A stretch of DNA of 64,000 nucleotides, taken from contig CBDIDV010000002.1 of NCBI GenBank assembly GCA_965277875.1, positions 3,100,001-3,164,000 of the forward strand. The letters are read 5' to 3'. The position numbers and the translations under genes were made by a program. This DNA is from CAWFQB01 sp965277875. Lineage in GTDB: Bacteria > Armatimonadota > Chthonomonadetes > Chthonomonadales > Chthonomonadaceae. A model generated the notes under the pieces. The model had not been told where the DNA came from, made no database searches, and saw only the letters and a program-made list of their open reading frames with translations. Below are positions 17,510 through 26,472 of the stretch, piece after piece. The stretch's first letter is position 1. Each line of letters begins with the position of its first letter.

Positions 17510-18334
17510 CTACTTGCTCCCTTCCGAAACCGAACCTGCCAAAACCAATCCTGAACTCAATTCCGAAGCGGCAAACGCATTGTCGTTCGGCATCGCGGCG
17601 TTCGAGGCCGTGTCCTTGCGGTTCGTGCCGTCCAATACCGACTTGACGGCGGCGACGATGTTGGGGTACGCGCCGCAGCGGCACAGGTTGCCGCTCATCT
17701 GCTCCTTGATTTCCGGCTCGGTGTGCGCGTGGCCCTCTTTAACGACCGCCACGGCGGACATGATCTGCCCGGGCGTACAGTAGCCGCACTGGTAGCCGTC
17801 ATGCTCGATGAACGCGGCCTGCATCGGGTGCAGGGTCTCGCCCTCGGCCAGGCCTTCAATCGTCGTGATCTTCTGCCCCTGGTGCATGATGGCGAGCGTC
17901 AAACAGCTATTGACGCGCCGCCCCTCAATGTGAACGGTACACGCGCCACACTGCCCGTGATCGCAGCCTTTTTTGCTGCCGGTCATGTGCAGGCGTTCGC
18001 GCAGGGCGTCAAGCAGGGTGACGCGAGGTTCGATGGACAGCGCGTGATCCGCGCCGTTGATGTTGAGCGTGACATCTACAGGAGGCACGTTCGGCGCGGC
18101 GGGCAGGGAATTAGGGGTCAGGTTCTGCGCGTGGGCCTCGCCCTCGCCGAGCAGGGGCGCGATGGCGAGCGCGGCGGTGGCGGATGCCGCCCCCGCGATG
18201 AACGCGCGGCGCGATGTGGCAAAGTGCGGCGCAGACGCGTTTTCCACAACCGGGGTGTCCGGCTTCAAGTCCAGGACGTGCGGGCGGGCCGACGCTTCCT
18301 CAGCCGAAGAGTTGTTGAGATGGGTTTCTTCCAA
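17510..18334 (-). CDS. Tat-exported 2Fe-2S subunit of the molybdenum hydroxylase (PaoA/YagT type)
   Basis: The 274-residue small subunit carries two 2Fe-2S clusters: CDHGQCGACTVHIEG with a following Cys, and CGYCTPGQIM with GNLCRCGAY. A twin-arginine signal (TSRRAFIAGAASATAALAIA) precedes the ferredoxin domain by about 40 residues, so the whole enzyme is probably exported folded to the periplasm. The start is TTG 18334: GGAGG (18341-18345 on the other strand) lies 6 bases before it, whereas the longer frame to 18373 has none. It is the first gene of the FeS-FAD-Mo operon. Confidence 0.92.
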   Translation of the reverse strand: MEETHLNNSSAEEASARPHVLDLKPDTPVVENASAPHFATSRRAFIAGAASATAALAIAPLLGEGEAHAQNLTPNSLPAAPNVPPVDVTLNINGADHALSIEPRVTLLDALRERLHMTGSKKGCDHGQCGACTVHIEGRRVNSCLTLAIMHQGQKITTIEGLAEGETLHPMQAAFIEHDGYQCGYCTPGQIMSAVAVVKEGHAHTEPEIKEQMSGNLCRCGAYPNIVAAVKSVLDGTNRKDTASNAAMPNDNAFAASELSSGLVLAGSVSEGSK

Positions 18335-18628
18335 TGGGAACCTCCATAAAACAGACAGGGCAAGACGGCACAAAATGGGAATGGTATAGAGGGGTTAGGT
18401 ATGCTGCTGCCGATAGATACTGCTGCGAACACAAAATTAATGTCGCGTAACGTGGCGAGCGTTCAGGCTGCTGACACTTCAGCATCCTGAACCGACAGCA
18501 CGGGATACAAAAGGTATTCTGATAGTAGGGATTAGCTAATATAATTTACGAACAAGTTTGCATTATGTTGCACATCGCGACCAACGTACTTTCCTCCGAA
18601 GGAAAGGGACTGTTTTCCTGCTGTTCTT
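18335..18628. other. Intergenic region between two molybdenum hydroxylase genes
   Basis: No gene is seen. The stretch 18520-18570 is AT-rich and probably holds the promoter of the FeS-FAD-Mo operon read leftwards; I cannot fix its boxes with confidence. Confidence 0.4.
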
Positions 18629-20785
18629 CTACACCAGCAGTTTGTCTATTGTAATTGGCAGGTCGCGGATGCGCCTGCCCGTGGCGTGCCAGATGGCGTT
18701 GGCGATGGCGGGGGCCACGCCGCACAAGCCGAGTTCGGCCACGCCCTTGACGCCCAGCGGACTCAAAACCGTGTCTTCGCCGGCAACGAAAATCGCGTCC
18801 AGTTGGCCGATGTCGGCGCACACCGGCACATGATATTCGGCCAGGTCTGCGTTCATCACACGGCCAAGGTGCGGGTCCCAGAGCGTTTCTTCCAGCAGCG
18901 CCATTCCCACGCCGCCCACCATGCCGCCGATGCACTGACTGTGCGCCAATTTGGGGTTTACCACGCGGCCTATGTCATACGCGCCCACAATGCGCGCCAC
19001 ATGCATCGTGCCAGAGTCGGGGTCTACGCGCACTTCGGCAAACACGGCCCCGAAGGAGTAGCTCGCATACGCCTGCTTTTCGTCGCCCGGCTGCGCGCTC
19101 GCATCCGCGTCCAGACGCGCAAGCCCGGCCCGGCGCAGCAAACCCGCGCCGTCCGAGGTGTCGCCGCCCTGCTGGCGCGCCAGGTCGTCCAGCTTCGCCC
19201 TGAGCGCCTGACACGCGGCGCGTACCGCGCTGCCTACACTTGCCATCGTGGTCGAGCCGCCATGCTCCTGCGCTTTGGGCAGGATTGTGTCGCCCAGTTC
19301 AAAGCGCACCTGACCGGGAGGCAGGCCGAGAGCGTCGGCGGCCACCTGCGTCATAGAAGTATACGTTCCCGGTCCCATGTCGCTCGTCGCGCTGCCCACG
19401 ACGACGCGGCCATCCGCAAACAGGGTGGCGGACGCCTGGGCGGGATAGCGGGGCGCGGGATTGATCGCCGTCGCCATGCCGTACCCGACGAGCCAGCCCT
19501 CGTCCGAGACCATGCTGCGCGGAACGGGATTGCGCCTGCTCCAGCCGAAGCGCTCCGCGCCCTGCGCGTAGCAGGCCTTCAGTTCGTTGCTCGACCAGGG
19601 CAGGTCTTTCTTAAGGTCGCGCTCGGCGTAATTACGCAGGCGCAGTTCGATGGGATCCATGCCTAGTTCATACGCCAGCTCGTCCATCGCGATTTCCTGA
19701 GCGATCAGGCCCGTGGCGTGGCCCGGCCCGCGCATCGGAGTCGGCGTATTTGTATTCATCTCGATCAGCCGGTAGCCGGTGCGCCGGTTCGGGCAGGCAT
19801 ACGTGACGGCAGGCACATCCAGGGTGGTGTCCGCGAACTCCTCGTAGGTGGAGGTTTGCGCCACGGCCTCGTGAATTAGGGCCGTCAGCCGGCCCGTCCT
19901 GTCTGCGCCCAGCCGGACACGCTGCTGCACCTGCGGACGAAAACCGACAGAGTAAAAGAGCTGTTGCCGCGTCAGTTCCAGCCGCACCGGGCGGGCGCAT
20001 TCGCGCGCCGCCATAACCGCAAGGGTAACATGCGGCCAGGTACGCAGGGCCGAGCCGAACGCGCCGCCGATGAAAGGATTGATCACCCGCACCGATTCGG
20101 ACGGGATGCCGAACACGCGGGCGATTTCGTCGCGTTCGTTGTCCACCCACTGCGTTTTGCTCCACAGCGTCAGGCGTTCGCCCTCCCACAGCGCTACGGT
20201 CGCGTGCGGCTCCATAGCGTTGTGGTGTTCGCGCGGCTGCGTATACGTCTGGTCTACGCGAACCGGAGCCGCGCCGAACGCGCCGTCAGGGTCGCCCTGC
20301 GTGTACTTGGGGCCGCGCCCCCGCTTTGCCGCCGCTTCGGAGGCGGGGCGGCTGTGCGCCACGTCGAAATGGGTGCGCGAGGCCGGTTCGCGATGATAGG
20401 TGACGCGCACGAGCGAGGCGGCGTACTCGGCCTGCTCCCGCGTTTCTGCCACGACCAAGCCGATGGGCTGGCCGCTGAACTTTATGTTTGCGTCCTGCAA
20501 CACGCGCAGCGGCTCGCCTGCCACCGGCTCCACGGCAGGGCGCTCCTGAGCCGCCAAGTAAGGCAGTCTGGGCGCGTTCAGATGCGTCAGGACAAGCAGC
20601 ACGCCGGACGCGCGCTCGGCCTCCAAAGTGTGCATGGCCGTGATATGCCCCGCCGGGATCGCGCTTTCCACGAGCGCGGCGTAAGCGAGGCGCGCGGGCG
20701 CAAACTCGGCGGCGTAGGTCGCGCGCCCCGTCACTTTCGCCGGGCCTTCTACGCGGCTGAGCGGCGTTCCGATGCTTGAGGTCAT
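18629..20785 (-). CDS. Molybdopterin-binding subunit of a xanthine dehydrogenase-family enzyme (paralogue 3)
   Basis: The third large subunit in the locus, 718 residues, has the same domain order: PLSRVEGPAKVTGRATYAAE, GGAFGSALRTWPHVTLAV, MRGPGHATGLIAQEIAMDEL, and KGVAELGLCGVAPAIANA with the catalytic Glu. Its glutamine-loop and substrate-loop residues differ from the other two (GGAFGS instead of GGGFGC; GPGHATG instead of APGE), suggesting another substrate. ATG 20785 has GGAAGG upstream. It stands 295 bases before the FeS gene and after the CMD-like gene, with no electron-transfer subunits of its own. Confidence 0.92.
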   Translation of the reverse strand: MTSSIGTPLSRVEGPAKVTGRATYAAEFAPARLAYAALVESAIPAGHITAMHTLEAERASGVLLVLTHLNAPRLPYLAAQERPAVEPVAGEPLRVLQDANIKFSGQPIGLVVAETREQAEYAASLVRVTYHREPASRTHFDVAHSRPASEAAAKRGRGPKYTQGDPDGAFGAAPVRVDQTYTQPREHHNAMEPHATVALWEGERLTLWSKTQWVDNERDEIARVFGIPSESVRVINPFIGGAFGSALRTWPHVTLAVMAARECARPVRLELTRQQLFYSVGFRPQVQQRVRLGADRTGRLTALIHEAVAQTSTYEEFADTTLDVPAVTYACPNRRTGYRLIEMNTNTPTPMRGPGHATGLIAQEIAMDELAYELGMDPIELRLRNYAERDLKKDLPWSSNELKACYAQGAERFGWSRRNPVPRSMVSDEGWLVGYGMATAINPAPRYPAQASATLFADGRVVVGSATSDMGPGTYTSMTQVAADALGLPPGQVRFELGDTILPKAQEHGGSTTMASVGSAVRAACQALRAKLDDLARQQGGDTSDGAGLLRRAGLARLDADASAQPGDEKQAYASYSFGAVFAEVRVDPDSGTMHVARIVGAYDIGRVVNPKLAHSQCIGGMVGGVGMALLEETLWDPHLGRVMNADLAEYHVPVCADIGQLDAIFVAGEDTVLSPLGVKGVAELGLCGVAPAIANAIWHATGRRIRDLPITIDKLLV

Positions 20786-20865
20786 GCAGAGCCTTCCTTT
20801 TTTGTCGGCGCGGAACAGCCGCGTTTTGAAACCAATTTAGCGAACGACAAGCCGCTTGACCGGCG

Positions 20866-21468
20866 TTAAGCCGCTTCTTCCGGTACAGGAATCTCAAAGG
20901 CGTTCAGGAGGGCGCAGGTGAACAGGTAGGCTCCAATCAGATAAACCATGTTCACCAATCCGGCTTCGCCGAACTGCTGCCGCGCCTGCTGATACAGATC
21001 GGCGCCTACGCGATGCTCCAGCGTCAGCTGCCGGGTAAAGCGATGCGCGATGTCTTCCTCCACAGTCAGGCCTTCGGGCGTCCGGCCATCCGCAAGCGCC
21101 TGTATCGCCTGCTCCTCCAGCCCCGCTTTGCGCGCCACGGCGATGTGGGCGTAGAGTTCGTATTTCGCGGCCCAGACCGCGCCCACGCTCAGGATCACTA
21201 CTTGACGAACGCGGTTGTCCAGCGTGGTATGCTTTTCCTCGGCCTGCTGAAACGCGATGAACCCTTTGCTCACATCGGGACTGTATAGAAATGGATTGAA
21301 GGGGCCGACAAAGCGGCCATCCGCCAACTCGCCGACAAAACCGGCCTTGCGCGCCATTTCGAGCAGCGAGCCGTTGATTTCATCATAAACCTCTTTTTGC
21401 GCGCCCGTCAAATCCGATGGCGCGAGCTGCGGCAGCCGTCCGCCCGGCCCATTCTCCTGATCCGACAT
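20866..21468 (-). CDS. Carboxymuconolactone decarboxylase (AhpD-like fold) family protein without active-site cysteines
   Basis: The 200-residue protein has the CMD fold signature (NPFLYSPDVSKGFIAF, then DNRVRQVVILSVGAVWAAKY, ELYAHIAVARKAG). AhpD-type members have a CxxC pair in that second region; here it reads AVWAAKYELYAH, leaving only the Glu and His. A peroxidase/disulfide role is therefore unlikely and a decarboxylase-like or unknown role fits better. ATG 21468 has GAGGGAA upstream, so the longer frame is rejected. It is first in the minus-strand run leading to Mo-subunit paralogue 3. Confidence 0.85.
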   Translation of the reverse strand: MSDQENGPGGRLPQLAPSDLTGAQKEVYDEINGSLLEMARKAGFVGELADGRFVGPFNPFLYSPDVSKGFIAFQQAEEKHTTLDNRVRQVVILSVGAVWAAKYELYAHIAVARKAGLEEQAIQALADGRTPEGLTVEEDIAHRFTRQLTLEHRVGADLYQQARQQFGEAGLVNMVYLIGAYLFTCALLNAFEIPVPEEAA

Positions 21469-21619
21469 GTTATTTCCCTCTCTGTTTTTGAAGCGCGGCA
21501 ATGCAATTCGCGCTGCGCCTGACACACCGTAAACGGCCATAGCGCAGGCTTGCAGACGCGGCAAACCTGCGCGCGTAAAGTACCAGGCGCAGCATACAAC
21601 TTCTTACAGCCTGCATCGT

Positions 21620-21636
21620 ATATACATGGTGTATAT
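21620..21636. promoter_or_regulatory. Dyad between the divergent CMD and AraC genes, possible operator
   Basis: ATATAC, five bases, GTATAT form a 6-5-6 inverted repeat in an AT-rich part of the 280-base divergent intergenic region. It is placed where an activator such as the adjacent AraC protein could bind. Sequence evidence alone; no second copy was found nearby. Confidence 0.35.
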
Positions 21637-21748
21637 TGTGCGGGATGACATAGTTTCTGTCTATTGAAAAATAGGGGAAATATATAGAAAAATTGCGTAT
21701 GCGGCCAGATAATGACAGCCGCGCGGCAATCGCGAAGAGGAGGCCGGC

Positions 21749-22684
21749 ATGGGCAGACCTGACGGGGGTATTTCGGCGGCGAGCGAAGTGTGCGGAAGCA
21801 TTATGCCGGGACGCGAAACGCTGTGCAGCCGCGCGGCGGGCTGGACATCTCTTCTGGTGCAGACCTTTGAAATTCGACGCGACACGGAAATCTTCGATAC
21901 CCTGCCCACGCCCGACCACTTTATCGGGGTGCTGATAAAAGGGCGGGCCACCCTGGAAAGCTGCTCGCGCGGAGCCTGGAAGCGGGCCGCGTATCTGCCG
22001 GGATGGGTGGGCATGACGCCGGGCGGGCATACAAGCAGCCTGCGCTGGCAGTCGCCCCAATCCCCGGTATTGGAAACCCTGCATGTGTACATCCCACACC
22101 ATTTTTTGCAGGGGGCGCAGGACGCGTATCGCGGCACCGGGGCCTCCTCCCGAACTCAGTCCCTGAACGTGCTTTCCTTCCATGACCCCGTGATTGCACA
22201 GGTGGCGCTTGGCCTAGTGGAGGCGGTAAAAACGGGCGCTCCCAACCTGTATGCCGCTTCCGCCGCGCAATTTCTGGCGGCGCATCTGATTTCAACGCAC
22301 AGCTGGTGGCGCAGCGACGCGACGGACGCGCGTTCTTTGGGAACGCTGCCCGGCCGCCGGGTCGCGCAGGTTCTGGAGTACATGCAGGCGCACTATATGG
22401 AACCGCTTTCCCTGGATCAGCTTGCCGCCCTCGCCTGCGTCAGCCCCTTTCATTTCGTGCAGCTTTTCAAAAAGAGCGTGGGCGTCACGCCGCATCGTTA
22501 TCTTATCAAAATCAGGATGGACGCCGCCGCCGACATGCTGACCGGCACGGACAGCAGCGTTCTGGAAGTCGCGCAGGCGTGCGGCTACCAAAACGCGGCG
22601 CATTTTTCCGCCGCGTTTCAGAAACACTTTGTGCAGTCGCCTAGCGCGTACCGTCGAAACGCGCAGACCCGCTCACTGTTCTGA
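21749..22684 (+). CDS. AraC-family transcription regulator
   Basis: The 311 residues end in a classic double helix-turn-helix AraC domain (LDQLAALACVSPFHFVQLFK, then VLEVAQACGYQNAAHFSAAF). The N-terminal half is a cupin-like sensing region without recognised ligand residues. AGAGGAGG at 21736-21743 sets the start at ATG 21749. It is divergent from the CMD gene and the molybdenum hydroxylase locus and is the best candidate for their regulator. A hairpin overlaps its stop codon. Confidence 0.9.
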   Translation: MGRPDGGISAASEVCGSIMPGRETLCSRAAGWTSLLVQTFEIRRDTEIFDTLPTPDHFIGVLIKGRATLESCSRGAWKRAAYLPGWVGMTPGGHTSSLRWQSPQSPVLETLHVYIPHHFLQGAQDAYRGTGASSRTQSLNVLSFHDPVIAQVALGLVEAVKTGAPNLYAASAAQFLAAHLISTHSWWRSDATDARSLGTLPGRRVAQVLEYMQAHYMEPLSLDQLAALACVSPFHFVQLFKKSVGVTPHRYLIKIRMDAAADMLTGTDSSVLEVAQACGYQNAAHFSAAFQKHFVQSPSAYRRNAQTRSLF

Positions 22685-22695
22685 GCGGGTCTGCG
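22662..22695. terminator. Hairpin over the araC-type gene stop, possible bidirectional terminator
   Basis: CGCAGACCCGCTCA (22662-22675) and TGAGCGGGTCTGCG (22682-22695) form a 14-bp perfect stem with a 6-base loop; the stop TGA begins the right arm. No U tract follows, so termination is only probable. The convergent SDR gene ends at 22733. Confidence 0.5.
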
Positions 22696-22732
22696 TGAAG
22701 TGAAGCGTACAAGCGAATAGAGGGGGGCAAAA

Positions 22733-23629
22733 TCAGGCGATGCCGGTTCCGCCTGTCACGCCGTAGATTTCGCCGGTGATATAGCTGCCCTCCTGCGAGG
22801 CGAGCAGCACGTACACGGGCGCGATCTCGACCGGCTGACCGGGGCGACCCAGCAGCACCGAGCCGCCGAATTTCTCCACCTTCTCCTGCGTACTGCCGCC
22901 GCTCGACTGCAAGGGCGTCCAGAACGGGCCGGGGGCGACGCCGTTGACGCGGATGCCCTTTTCGATCCCCTGCTTGGCGACCGACTTGGTAAAGTCCGCG
23001 ATGGCCGCTTTCGTCATGGCATAATCTACCAGGTCTTCCGACGGCTCATAGCCCTGTATCGAAGTGGTGTTGATGATGGCCGAGCCGGGGGCCAGGTGCG
23101 GAAAAGCGGCTTTGGTAATCCAAAAGAGCGCGTACAGGTTGGTTTTCATCGTCAAATCGAACTGTTCGGTCGTGATGTCCAGGATGCTGGGTGTGCTGAC
23201 CTGCTTGCCCGCGTTGTTGACGAGTATGTCCAGCCCGCCCAGGCCCGCGACCGCTGCGGCAACCAGCGTGACGCAAAATCCCTCGGTCGTGATGTCGCCC
23301 GGAATAGCGATGGCTTTGCGGCCCGCCTTTTCGATCAGCCTGACGACCTCCTGCGCGTCCTTTTCCTCGGCGGACAGATAGCTGATGGCAACGTCCGCGC
23401 CCTCGCGGGCAAAGGCGATGGCGACCGCGCGCCCGATACCGCTGTCACCCCCGGTAATCAGCGCCTTGCGCCCTTCCAGGCGTCCATGCCCCACATAGCT
23501 CTCCTCGCCGTGATCCGGTTTGGGGACCATTTCCGAAGCGATGCCGGGAGCCGGCTGCGGCTGTTTGGGAAACGGCGGCTTGGGATACTGCTCGCGCGGG
23601 TCTTGTTTGGTTAATCGGGTATCTGACAT
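22733..23629 (-). CDS. SDR oxidoreductase, YghA/stress-protein-39 type
   Basis: The 298-residue SDR has the Pro/Gln-rich N-terminal tail (PREQYPKPPFPKQPQPAPG) typical of the YghA/YhdF-like group, then ALITGGDSGIGRAVAIAFA (NADP motif near 56), NNAGKQ, and the catalytic Ser/Tyr/Lys in TTSIQGY and VDYAMTKAAI. Its C-terminus SYITGEIYGVTGGTGIA is standard. These proteins are often linked to general stress, with unknown substrates. ATG 23629 has GAGGGAGC upstream. Confidence 0.92.
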   Translation of the reverse strand: MSDTRLTKQDPREQYPKPPFPKQPQPAPGIASEMVPKPDHGEESYVGHGRLEGRKALITGGDSGIGRAVAIAFAREGADVAISYLSAEEKDAQEVVRLIEKAGRKAIAIPGDITTEGFCVTLVAAAVAGLGGLDILVNNAGKQVSTPSILDITTEQFDLTMKTNLYALFWITKAAFPHLAPGSAIINTTSIQGYEPSEDLVDYAMTKAAIADFTKSVAKQGIEKGIRVNGVAPGPFWTPLQSSGGSTQEKVEKFGGSVLLGRPGQPVEIAPVYVLLASQEGSYITGEIYGVTGGTGIA

Positions 23630-23709
23630 GATGCTCCCTCGGAAATCTTGTTTCCAAAATTCTGTTTTGATCGGTTGTCATTGTTTTCAAAATGCGCGTG
23701 ACGGGCAGA

Positions 23710-23757
23710 GCGCGTAATAGGCAGGGCGCGAGTGGACGCGCCCTGCCTATTACGCGC
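23710..23757. terminator. Perfect 21-bp hairpin between two minus-strand reductase genes
   Basis: Arms 23710-23730 and 23737-23757 are perfect reverse complements with the loop AGTGGA. It stands 70-120 bases after the aldo/keto reductase stop and about 80 bases before the SDR start. Read leftwards it is followed by a weak ATTTTG, so it may end the reductase message or act as an operator-like palindrome. Confidence 0.5.
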
Positions 23758-23828
23758 CGCAACGCAAAACGTCACAAACTGACAATAAAACGTCGCATCA
23801 CTTTTGCACCGGTACTTGGCGTCCCTGT

Positions 23829-24878
23829 TCAGCGTTTGACGATGGCCGCGTCATTGCCCGCCGTGACAAAGCTGCGCAGGAGCGGTCCTGCCAGAAAATC
23901 ATGCGGAAAGCCGAGTTCGATTTTGCTGACCGTGTCCAGTTTCGCAAGCTGCGCCGCGTCAAGGGTAACGTCCAGACAGGCAAGATTGTCCTCGATCTGT
24001 GACGCCTTGCGCGAACCGATGATCGGGATTACATCCGGCCCCTGCGCCAGCAGCCATGCCAGCGCCACCTGGGCCGGCGTTCTGCCGATCTCCGTGGCGA
24101 CATCCACGACGGTCTGTGCGATAGACAGGCTGCGTTCGGGGATCGGAGCCGCGCCCGCCGCGTCGCCCCGCCGTGGCTCAGAGGCCGTTTGCGGCCCATT
24201 ATATTTGCCTGTCAGAACGCCCTGCCCCAGCGGCGACCAGGGCGTGACCGTCAGGCCGAACGCCTCCGCCATCGGAAGCAGGTCGCGCTCAGGCGTCCTC
24301 TCCACAAGGCTGTATTCGATTTGCAGGGCCACAAACGGCGTCCATCCGCGCAGATCGGCCAGCGTATTGGCCTGCGACACGATCCAGGCCGGGGCGTCGG
24401 AAATGCCCACATAGCCGATTTTGCCTGCGCGTACCAGATCATCCAGGCCGCGCATCACCTCGTCAGCCGGCGTCATAAAGTCCCATGCGTGCAGCCAGAG
24501 CAGGTCAATGTAATCCGTGCCGAGCCGCTTCAAGCTGCCCTCTACCGAACGCATGAGATTTTTGCGGTGGTTGCCTGCGGCGTTCGGGTTGCCCGCATTG
24601 GCCGGAGACACGGGATTGTCGGGCAGCGAAAATTTGGTGGCAAGGACAAAGCGGTCACGGTCGCTGCCCAGCAATTCGCCCGTGATGGTCTCACTGCTGC
24701 CGTTGGTGTACAGGTTGGCGGTATCGATAAAATTACCGCCCGCGTGAGTAAAGGCTTCGAAGACCGCGCGGCTTTCGTCCCTGGACGCCCCCCAGCCCCA
24801 GTCCTCGCCAAACGTCATCGTGCCGAGACACAACTCCGACACACGCAGGCCGCTCTTGCCCAATAACTTGTACTTCAT
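23829..24878 (-). CDS. Aldo/keto reductase
   Basis: This is a 349-residue NADPH-dependent AKR with a TIM barrel. The start ATG 24878 has AGGAGAG upstream; the longer frame is rejected. Markers are MTFGEDWGWGASRDES, FIDTANLYTNG (catalytic Asp and Tyr), LATKFSLP (catalytic Lys), YIDLLWLHAWD (catalytic His), and IPIIGSRKASQIEDNL for the NADP phosphate. The AraC gene at 25145 is divergent and probably controls it. Confidence 0.93.
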   Translation of the reverse strand: MKYKLLGKSGLRVSELCLGTMTFGEDWGWGASRDESRAVFEAFTHAGGNFIDTANLYTNGSSETITGELLGSDRDRFVLATKFSLPDNPVSPANAGNPNAAGNHRKNLMRSVEGSLKRLGTDYIDLLWLHAWDFMTPADEVMRGLDDLVRAGKIGYVGISDAPAWIVSQANTLADLRGWTPFVALQIEYSLVERTPERDLLPMAEAFGLTVTPWSPLGQGVLTGKYNGPQTASEPRRGDAAGAAPIPERSLSIAQTVVDVATEIGRTPAQVALAWLLAQGPDVIPIIGSRKASQIEDNLACLDVTLDAAQLAKLDTVSKIELGFPHDFLAGPLLRSFVTAGNDAAIVKR

Positions 24879-25144
24879 CGTGGCTCTCCTTTTATCAATC
24901 GCGAACGTTTTTGGCTGTACCTGCCACGAATGTAAACGAACGCTGCGCAGGGCGGCGCTGTCCGGGCGATACGGCGTAACATTGCCGTACCGCTTTCGTA
25001 GTATAGGTAGTTTACTTTTAGGGATGGGCGTGCGTGTAGCCCAAATCTGCAAGGTTTTTGCCTGATCCTGCAAATCGTCGTTTTGCTGCCATTGGTTTGC
25101 TGTTGAATTTTTGCTGTCAGAGGTTTGCTGTTAAAGGAAGAAGT

Positions 25145-26071
25145 ATGGAACGCAGGCAGGAAGACGCGCTGTGCGGGCGGCAGGAAGAACTTGTCGCGCT
25201 GCTTGAACGGCTGACCGGCGCGGATGGCGTGTACCCTACCCGGATCGCTCCCCTGACCCTGTACCGGATGTCGGCCCCTTCGCCGCCCGTACACGGCGTA
25301 CAAAAGCCGACCTTCTGCATCGTGGCGCAGGGAGGCAAGCAGGCCGCGCTGGGCGAGCGGCTGCACCTGCACGACCCGATGCGCTATCTGCTGGTGTCCG
25401 TAGACCTGCCTATCACGGCGCAGATCGTTCGGGCCTCGCCCGTCCTGCCCTATCTGGGATTCTGCCTCGACCTCGAACCCCGTCAGATCGGCGCGCTGCT
25501 CCTGGACATGGATGCCTCCGAGAATGGCCTGCGACACTCTGCGAATGCCGCGCCCGCGCCGGGCCTGTCTATCAGCCCGACAGACGCGCCGCTGTTCGAC
25601 GCCACGCTGCGCCTGCTGCGCCTGCTGACCACGCCCGGTGACATTCCCGTCCTGGCCCCGCTGGCCCTGCGCGAAATTTTATACCGCCTCCTGACCGGCG
25701 AACAGGCCGCGCAGTTGCGCCAGCTCGCGTTGGACGACAGCCCGACACAGCGCGTGGTTCGGGCGATTGACTGGCTGAAGCGTCACTATGATGAACCGCT
25801 GCATATCGCGACTATGGCACAGGAAGCCTGCATGAGCGTGTCCGGCCTGCACCACCACTTCAAGGCGGTCACGGCCCTCAGTCCGCTGCAATATCAGAAG
25901 CATTTGCGTTTGCAGGAGGCCCGCCGCCTGATGTTGTGCGAGGCCGTAGACGCGGGCGAGGCGGGGTATCGCGTGGGTTACACGAGCGCGTCGCAGTTCA
26001 GCCGGGAGTACAGCCGATTGTTCGGCGCGGCCCCTCTGCGCGACATCGCCCGCCTGCGAAGCGCCGCATAA
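25145..26071 (+). CDS. AraC-family regulator with AraC_N domain
   Basis: This 308-residue protein has the AraC_N (type 6719) sensing domain (TFCIVAQGGKQAALGE, YLLVSVDLPITAQIVRAS) and a C-terminal AraC HTH (LHIATMAQEACMSVSGLHHH and VGYTSASQFSREYSRLFG). ATG 25145 has AAGGAAG upstream. In many genomes this exact regulator type sits divergent from an aldo/keto reductase or alcohol dehydrogenase, as here, and controls it. Confidence 0.92.
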   Translation: MERRQEDALCGRQEELVALLERLTGADGVYPTRIAPLTLYRMSAPSPPVHGVQKPTFCIVAQGGKQAALGERLHLHDPMRYLLVSVDLPITAQIVRASPVLPYLGFCLDLEPRQIGALLLDMDASENGLRHSANAAPAPGLSISPTDAPLFDATLRLLRLLTTPGDIPVLAPLALREILYRLLTGEQAAQLRQLALDDSPTQRVVRAIDWLKRHYDEPLHIATMAQEACMSVSGLHHHFKAVTALSPLQYQKHLRLQEARRLMLCEAVDAGEAGYRVGYTSASQFSREYSRLFGAAPLRDIARLRSAA

Positions 26072-26083
26072 TCCTCCGAGGAT

Positions 26084-26106
26084 AGCCGTAAATAAACGCG
26101 AATAGC
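26084..26106. repeat. REP-like single arm
   Basis: AGCCGTAAATAAACGCGAAT is a variant of the 30-bp arm seen twice at 8306-8423 and once at 29121. It lies 12 bases after the AraC stop codon. Confidence 0.55.
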
Positions 26107-26182
26107 TCCGGTCTGGTACAATACAGCATTGATTATCAAAGATTATCAAACATTAAGCAACGCTGGTGAAGAGGTGAAAATC

Positions 26183-26401
26183 ATGACGGAACAGTTCGAG
26201 GCACACACGCCCGACATTTCCTGCGATGGCTGCGCGCAGTCCATTAAGCGCTCGCTGGGCAGGCTGCCGGGAGTACAGGACGTAAGCGTAGACGTAGAAA
26301 ACAAGAACGTGTCCGTGCAGTACGATCAGGACGCGACAAACGCGCAGGCCATATATGACCGGCTGACGCAGGCCGGTTTTCCGCCGACGTCTAATGCCTG
26401 A
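26183..26401 (+). CDS. Heavy-metal-associated (HMA) domain protein, CopZ-like
   Basis: This 72-residue protein is a single HMA domain that would carry Cu(I) or another soft metal. The motif reads DISCDGCAQS, keeping the CxxC pair but with Ile-Ser in place of the common Gly-Met before it. LGRLPGVQDVSVDVENKNVS is the typical second strand region. ATG 26183 has GAGGTG upstream. No copper ATPase lies beside it, so the partner is elsewhere. Confidence 0.88.
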   Translation: MTEQFEAHTPDISCDGCAQSIKRSLGRLPGVQDVSVDVENKNVSVQYDQDATNAQAIYDRLTQAGFPPTSNA

Positions 26402-26472
26402 TACGTCCATTTTGGCGTAAGCGGCATGTTCGCAAACATAAATGTTTTTTGTAAGTGGTTTGCAAGATACCT

